Shown here piece by piece: positions 19,201 through 20,998 of a DNA stretch of 20,998 nucleotides. The notes under the pieces were generated by a model. It had not been told where the DNA came from. It searched no databases and worked only from the letters and a program-made list of their open reading frames with translations. Every line of letters starts with the position of its first letter. Positions within the stretch are counted from its first letter, which is position 1. This DNA comes from Plakobranchus ocellatus. Its lineage: Eukaryota; Mollusca; Gastropoda; Plakobranchidae. The DNA is taken from NCBI GenBank assembly GCA_019648995.1, contig BLXT01003909.1:806837-827834 (forward strand), read 5' to 3'. Position numbers and translations under genes: made by a program.

Positions 19201-19480
19201 GAAGTCACTGAGGTATGTACAATGTTTTTAGAAAATTTTTTTTCAATGTGCTTCTTTATTCTAGGTGAGCACTCCATTGAAACTTCTCCTTCTTTGCTTG
19301 GTGACAGAAATGAAGAAGAGTGCATAACATCTTGAGCTAAGTGAGAAGGTAAAGCGCTAGGAGGTGCTACTGGTGGTGGCATAAGGTGATCATCATTTTT
19401 ATGCCTGTCTAGGGCAGATAATCTGTCATGAGCAGCAGTGTCAGGACTAAGAGACAATTCATTACTTTCCATACTAACAT
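13082..19480 (-). CDS. cdc25: CDC25 (String) dual-specificity phosphatase, partial at the N-terminus (eight exons)
   Basis: CDC25 removes inhibitory phosphates from the Thr-Tyr pair of cyclin-dependent kinases and triggers cell-cycle entry. Spliced on the minus strand from 19480-19017, 18181-18029, 16631-16431, 16073-16011, 15570-15472, 14389-14253, 13784-13667 and 13204-13082, it gives 451 residues with every junction in frame. Residues 1-154 are a low-complexity Ser-Pro-rich regulatory region; 155-215 carry basic clusters and two sites fitting the Chk1 pattern (Ser170 in LRRCRSLE, Ser197 in FKRPASVE). The catalytic rhodanese-type domain runs from about 266 (VIGDCS) to 445, with [20 protein letters not shown] at 313-332, the active site HCEFSSQRGP at 361-370 (Cys362, Arg368) and FPEMYVLHLGYKEFF ending near 407. 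Cys314 matches the back-door cysteine of human CDC25. The usual Glu before the catalytic Arg is Gln. The tail after the domain is short, as in insect String. The N-terminus continues toward higher coordinates. Confidence 0.95.
13205..13666 (-). other. cdc25 intron before the terminal exon
   Basis: A 462-bp phase-0 intron with donor cct|gtgagtt and acceptor ttttttag. A- and T-rich with a broken A-run at 13288-13313; no other feature seen. Confidence 0.85.
13667..13784 (-). CDS. cdc25: cdc25 exon: kinase-docking helix and end of the catalytic domain
   Basis: A 118-nt exon (acceptor ttcttaaacag|g, donor cct|gtgagt). Its first base completes the Leu codon split by the upstream intron. It encodes LRQLRKLDRQMNIHQYPQL then TFPEMYVLHLGYKEFFTNHP. 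The two arginines of RKLDR align with the CDK2-docking hot-spot arginines of human CDC25B. The seven residues from that Arg to Tyr match insect String rather than the five of vertebrates. HLGY replaces the vertebrate KGGY. Confidence 0.93.
13785..14252 (-). other. cdc25 intron
   Basis: A 468-bp phase-2 intron, donor ctt|gtaagat. AT-rich with poly(T)/poly(A) runs near 13978-14050; nothing else seen. Confidence 0.85.
14253..14389 (-). CDS. cdc25: cdc25 catalytic-loop exon (HCEFSSQR)
   Basis: A 137-nt exon, acceptor ttttttttcag|ggt, donor ctt|gtaag. It encodes GAINLYTEEDIDKFLKKEVL, a basic linker, then ILIFHCEFSSQRGPG. HCX5R is the phosphate-binding loop, with nucleophile Cys362 and Arg368 in the numbering of the visible protein. 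CDC25 proteins I know have E before the Arg (HCEFSSER); here the codon is caa, Gln. The following residues GPGLL also differ from the usual GPRM/GPKM. Confidence 0.95.
14390..15471 (-). other. cdc25 intron
   Basis: A 1082-bp phase-0 intron, donor aag|gttggta (weaker than its neighbours). AT-rich; no repeat, RNA gene or exon recognised. Confidence 0.85.
15472..15570 (-). CDS. cdc25: cdc25 exon: start of the rhodanese core ([14 protein letters not shown])
   Basis: A 99-nt exon of exactly 33 codons, phase 0 at both ends. The acceptor ataactag lies directly before ATG, but this Met is internal: it aligns with the Met/Val of the family's ISPETM. It encodes MAHLLNHGFDDKFDKLTVID then [13 protein letters not shown]. 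The Cys of DCRYP corresponds to the cysteine that forms a protective disulfide with the catalytic Cys in human CDC25. Confidence 0.95.
15571..16010 (-). other. cdc25 intron
   Basis: A 440-bp phase-0 intron, donor aca|gtaagc, with an acceptor poor in pyrimidines (ttgaattataactag). No other feature recognised. Confidence 0.85.
16011..16073 (-). CDS. cdc25: cdc25 micro-exon (EHCLPVITGKHSDLKNISHET)
   Basis: A 63-nt exon, 21 codons, phase 0 at both ends. It encodes EHCLPVITGKHSDLKNISHE plus T, aligning with the CDC25 stretch YALPTVEGKHQDLKYISPET at the entrance of the catalytic domain. The acceptor (cctcataaaaccag) lacks a good pyrimidine tract, so recognition may depend on exonic signals. Confidence 0.93.
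16074..16430 (-). other. cdc25 intron with an atypical patch
   Basis: A 357-bp phase-0 intron, donor agg|gtataac. The middle (about 16200-16300) is richer in G+C than its surroundings and has a minus-strand open stretch containing KRFEWRTKIANACFRQSI before a stop. This may be a remnant of a transposable-element reading frame; origin not established. Confidence 0.6.
16431..16631 (-). CDS. cdc25: cdc25 exon: linker into the catalytic domain
   Basis: A 201-nt exon, 67 codons, phase 0 at both ends (acceptor gaatggtag, donor agg|gtataac). It begins TRLTKRPKELKLGRIKEA, a basic stretch that may be part of a nuclear localisation signal. An acidic/Pro linker follows, then VLQSPDVIGDCSR, which aligns with the family's LIGDFSK entry motif. 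Confidence 0.92.
17165..17319 (-). repeat. Diverged two-copy tandem duplication, period about 82 bp
   Basis: On the + strand, actatagctaataattttttcattggagg...gctgatgcggccatgcgcgatag (from about 17181) is followed by ccataactaataaattttcgattggagg...attgatgtggctatgagccatag (from about 17264). The pair is clearly related but aged. Confidence 0.75.
17549..17765 (-). mobile_element. tRNA-derived SINE-like element in a cdc25 intron
   Basis: The minus strand starts with a 75-nt tRNA-like head (17759-17685), continues about 100 bases into a unique body (cctggcctgatggagggcct...) and ends near an A-rich tail (gaaaaaaaacaaaa, about 17563-17550). The A box tggcatagtgg is intact (17756-17746); the B box is decayed (ggattagagcc). 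Head, body and A-rich tail in this order are the layout of a tRNA-SINE. No target-site duplication was found by eye. Confidence 0.65.
17685..17759 (-). pseudogene. tRNA-like head with cloverleaf geometry
   Basis: Minus-strand 75-nt segment. Outer stem GGTGGC (17758-17753) pairs with GCCACC (17690-17685). Anticodon-like stem CCCTG/CAGGG encloses a 7-nt loop ctatctg (17733-17717). A T-arm-like GCGG...CCGC holds the decayed B box. The loop lacks the normal purine after the anticodon and the variable region is long, so this is not expected to be a working tRNA. Confidence 0.6.
18029..18181 (-). CDS. cdc25: cdc25 exon: basic regulatory segment with Chk1-like sites
   Basis: A 153-nt exon, 51 codons, phase 0 at both ends (acceptor ttgtatgagcag, donor caa|gtaagt). 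It encodes NFLKRQEKPNLRRCRSLEMR, then KRLFDMSNTPP and VFKRPASVETGAPKQ. LRRCRS and FKRPAS both fit the hydrophobic-X-basic-X-X-Ser pattern of Chk1. LFD...LKRP is also the arrangement in human CDC25A before its phosphatase domain. Basic clusters could give nuclear import. Confidence 0.88.
18182..19016 (-). other. cdc25 intron
   Basis: An 835-bp phase-0 intron, donor gat|gtaagta. It has a (TTTA)n/T tract at 18677-18700 and otherwise AT-rich sequence; no exon recognised. Confidence 0.8.
18677..18700 (+). repeat. (TTTA)n and T tract
   Basis: atttatttatttattttttttt within a cdc25 intron. Confidence 0.85.
19017..19480 (-). CDS. cdc25: cdc25 large N-terminal regulatory exon
   Basis: A 464-nt exon: acceptor ttgtctcttttcag, then two bases completing a split codon, then 154 codons to donor gat|gtaagt. 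Low-complexity and Ser/Pro/Glu-rich, with seven Ser-Pro pairs (LSPDT, LSPSK, CSPRI, GSPDM, KSPGS, GSPSS, ESPGE), the minimal site for CDK and MAP kinases. A short basic patch (PRIKKHIEKKFSKN) follows the third. The assignment rests on the in-frame phase-0 join to the next exon and the family's Ser-Pro-rich N-terminus; the sequence itself is not conserved enough to align. Confidence 0.85.
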
Positions 19481-19996
19481 CTGAAAAGAGACAATGCATG
19501 ATTAAAAAAAAAAAAAGTGAAGGAATCATATTGCTGAGTCAACAATGTCATTGTTTTCAGTGTTCTATCATTTATAAAAATTTTCATCATTGCAAATTTT
19601 GTTCAAAACTCTGATCCGACTCATAGTTTTTGACACTTTACACTTGAAACATTACTCCCCATGTGACAGAATATGAAAAGTTCCTTAAATCTTTGATTCA
19701 GTTTAAAAAATACTGCTTGTTTTCTGACACATAATCAGTACATAGTATGTGTTTGTAAAGGTAAGATTTACTTAATTCAGTCAGAATCTTAAAAAAAATA
19801 TGTTTCTATGAAAAGTAAGCTGCAGTATGTGAATCCTGCTTCTTTTTGTTTCATCAAAAGAAAGTGTTTTAGGGTTCATTTACAATACATGAGTTTAAAC
19901 TGAGAAAAAATGAACAAATGCACATTCAAAGGCACGCTCAATAAGAAGAATAGTATAATGGATTATGTTTATCTCTCAATTTACATTCTTTTTCAC
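19481..19996 (-). other. cdc25 intron (if the 19997 exon is real) or upstream sequence
   Basis: 516 bp of AT-rich sequence after a strong acceptor for the large exon (cattgtctcttttcag). A poly(A) run lies at 19503-19515. Nothing else recognised. Confidence 0.55.
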
Positions 19997-20064
19997 CTGC
20001 TGTTTTTCTGAGCTTGGTGCAAGCAGAGAGCAGCGTGCATTTTCTTGATGTTGCTATTAATGGA
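19997..20064 (-). CDS. cdc25: Candidate cdc25 N-terminal exon
   Basis: A 68-nt stretch bounded on the minus strand by gtatttacag and cag|gtgaaaa. The frame required by the next exon (ending phase 1) is open throughout and reads PLIATSRKCTLLSACTKLRK then TA, joined to DVSMESNE through a split Asp codon. It is richer in G+C than its surroundings. A split codon ending in t before Pro could give Ser-Pro-Leu, reminiscent of the SPVT..LT..M motif near the N-terminus of vertebrate CDC25. The acceptor is weak in pyrimidines and the match is loose. Confidence 0.4.
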
Positions 20065-20998
20065 CTGTAAATACTTTTAAAATTTCTTTGCTGCATTTAA
20101 CACGCAGATCATGCAAATAGAAAACCCTAACTTCAACATTGATATATATGTTTATAAATTTGCATGCAAAGATTTTTTATTTTTTTTTATTTGCAGATCT
20201 ATATAGATTCAAGATCTTTCACCAAAATCAATTTGAACAAAACTTCCAAATATGCACACAATAAAAGCTATATGGATGTTTGACTGCTTTTCATCCAGCT
20301 TGTTATATATCACAGTTAAGTATAATCATTCCTTCATATGACAATGGACACATTTACTTTGCATCGTCTTGCATTTCAAAAGACAATGCTGAATTGGAGT
20401 GATCAATAAAAACTCAGCTGCCAGAGTAATTCTAAAATATCGAGTGTTTCATTTTTTTTCTCCAAAAGTAAAAAAAAAATTTTTCTTCTAAATCCTTGGT
20501 TCTTTTTTTAGATGAAATTATTTTTTTTTGCATAAAAAATTTCTTCGTGAATTTTAAAATTGTCCAAAGTTGTTTCATTTCATCATCGATGGAATTTGAC
20601 TTTGCGTGCACATATATATAAATATTGTAATATATCTAAGATCTTTCCTGGATTTGTCATTAAGTGTACATCTATCCTCGATTTCTACTTTAGTGTGGTA
20701 GGAAAATCCGAAAAGGAGCAAGAATTTTAACAAATCCATGAAAAAAAAAAAATTGAAAGCTTTTGTGGTAAAATTTAGGCAACATTTTAAGAAAGATCTC
20801 TTCTCTTGAGAAATAGTTTGAAATTGAATATGTATGAACTATAGGTGAATCATATTCGTCAGATCTGCTACTTCTCATTTAATTGTTACCTAGAGTTGTA
20901 AATTTGTTATTTGTGCTTCAGTAAATAAAGTTTTAATTTATGAATATCAAGCCTAATTAAACAATAGATTAAATCAATAAAAAAAAAAAAAAAAACCA
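20065..20998. other. No gene recognised; presumed cdc25 upstream or intronic DNA
   Basis: AT-rich, with T runs near 20170-20190 and 20452-20530 and a terminal A-run. A + strand AATAAA is at 20924-20929 but no coding exon precedes it. The missing CDC25 start exon was not found here and probably lies beyond the right edge. Confidence 0.5.

Noticed and set aside
18963..19529. 188-codon continuous minus-strand frame as an intronless gene
   Set aside because: Clear acceptor and donor sites at 19481 and 19016 and in-frame joins show it is an internal cdc25 exon; the ends of the open frame are intron read-through.
20690..20878. 62-codon minus-strand open stretch (MRSSRSDEYDSP...) as a possible CDC25 start exon
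   Set aside because: It ends in a stop rather than a convincing in-phase donor, and does not resemble CDC25.

Overview
The window looks like animal nuclear DNA. It is AT-rich, protein-coding sequence is broken into short exons with GT..AG introns, and the two genes present are metazoan families: a clarin (tetraspan membrane protein of the Usher-syndrome family) on the + strand and a CDC25 dual-specificity phosphatase on the - strand. Homopolymers, microsatellites, local tandem duplications and tRNA-derived SINE-like elements fill the rest. An invertebrate is most likely, because the spacing in the CDC25 catalytic domain resembles insect String. A mollusc or other lophotrochozoan is only a guess. 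I see no bacterial-type operon, CRISPR array, phage or virus.

Layout. 1-1803 is clarin intron 1 or upstream sequence; the first clarin coding exon appears to lie left of the window. Clarin exons are at 1804-1989 and 5478-5743, separated by a 3.5-kb intron with repeats. 5744 to about 9680 is probably a long clarin 3'UTR, with candidate poly(A) signals at 6381 and 9657. About 9680-12070 is the gap between the two convergent genes, with a minisatellite and a tandem duplication. About 12070-13081 is the probable CDC25 3'UTR (signal at 12089 on -). CDC25 then runs right to left through eight well-supported coding exons between 13082 and 19480, giving 451 residues. A ninth, less certain exon is at 19997-20064. 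The start codon lies outside the window or was not found.

The two genes are convergent neighbours, and I see no functional link between them. Clarin is a membrane protein; CDC25 is a nuclear/cytoplasmic activator of cyclin-dependent kinases. Points worth a second look are: the E-to-Q change beside the CDC25 catalytic arginine; the clarin exon structure, which matches human CLRN1 intron phases; frame-preserving CDC25 exons upstream of and within the start of the catalytic domain; a 75-nt tRNA-like segment in a CDC25 intron that still shows acceptor, anticodon and T-arm pairing; and a series of two- or three-copy tandem duplications in the noncoding DNA. I found no convincing undescribed biological system.
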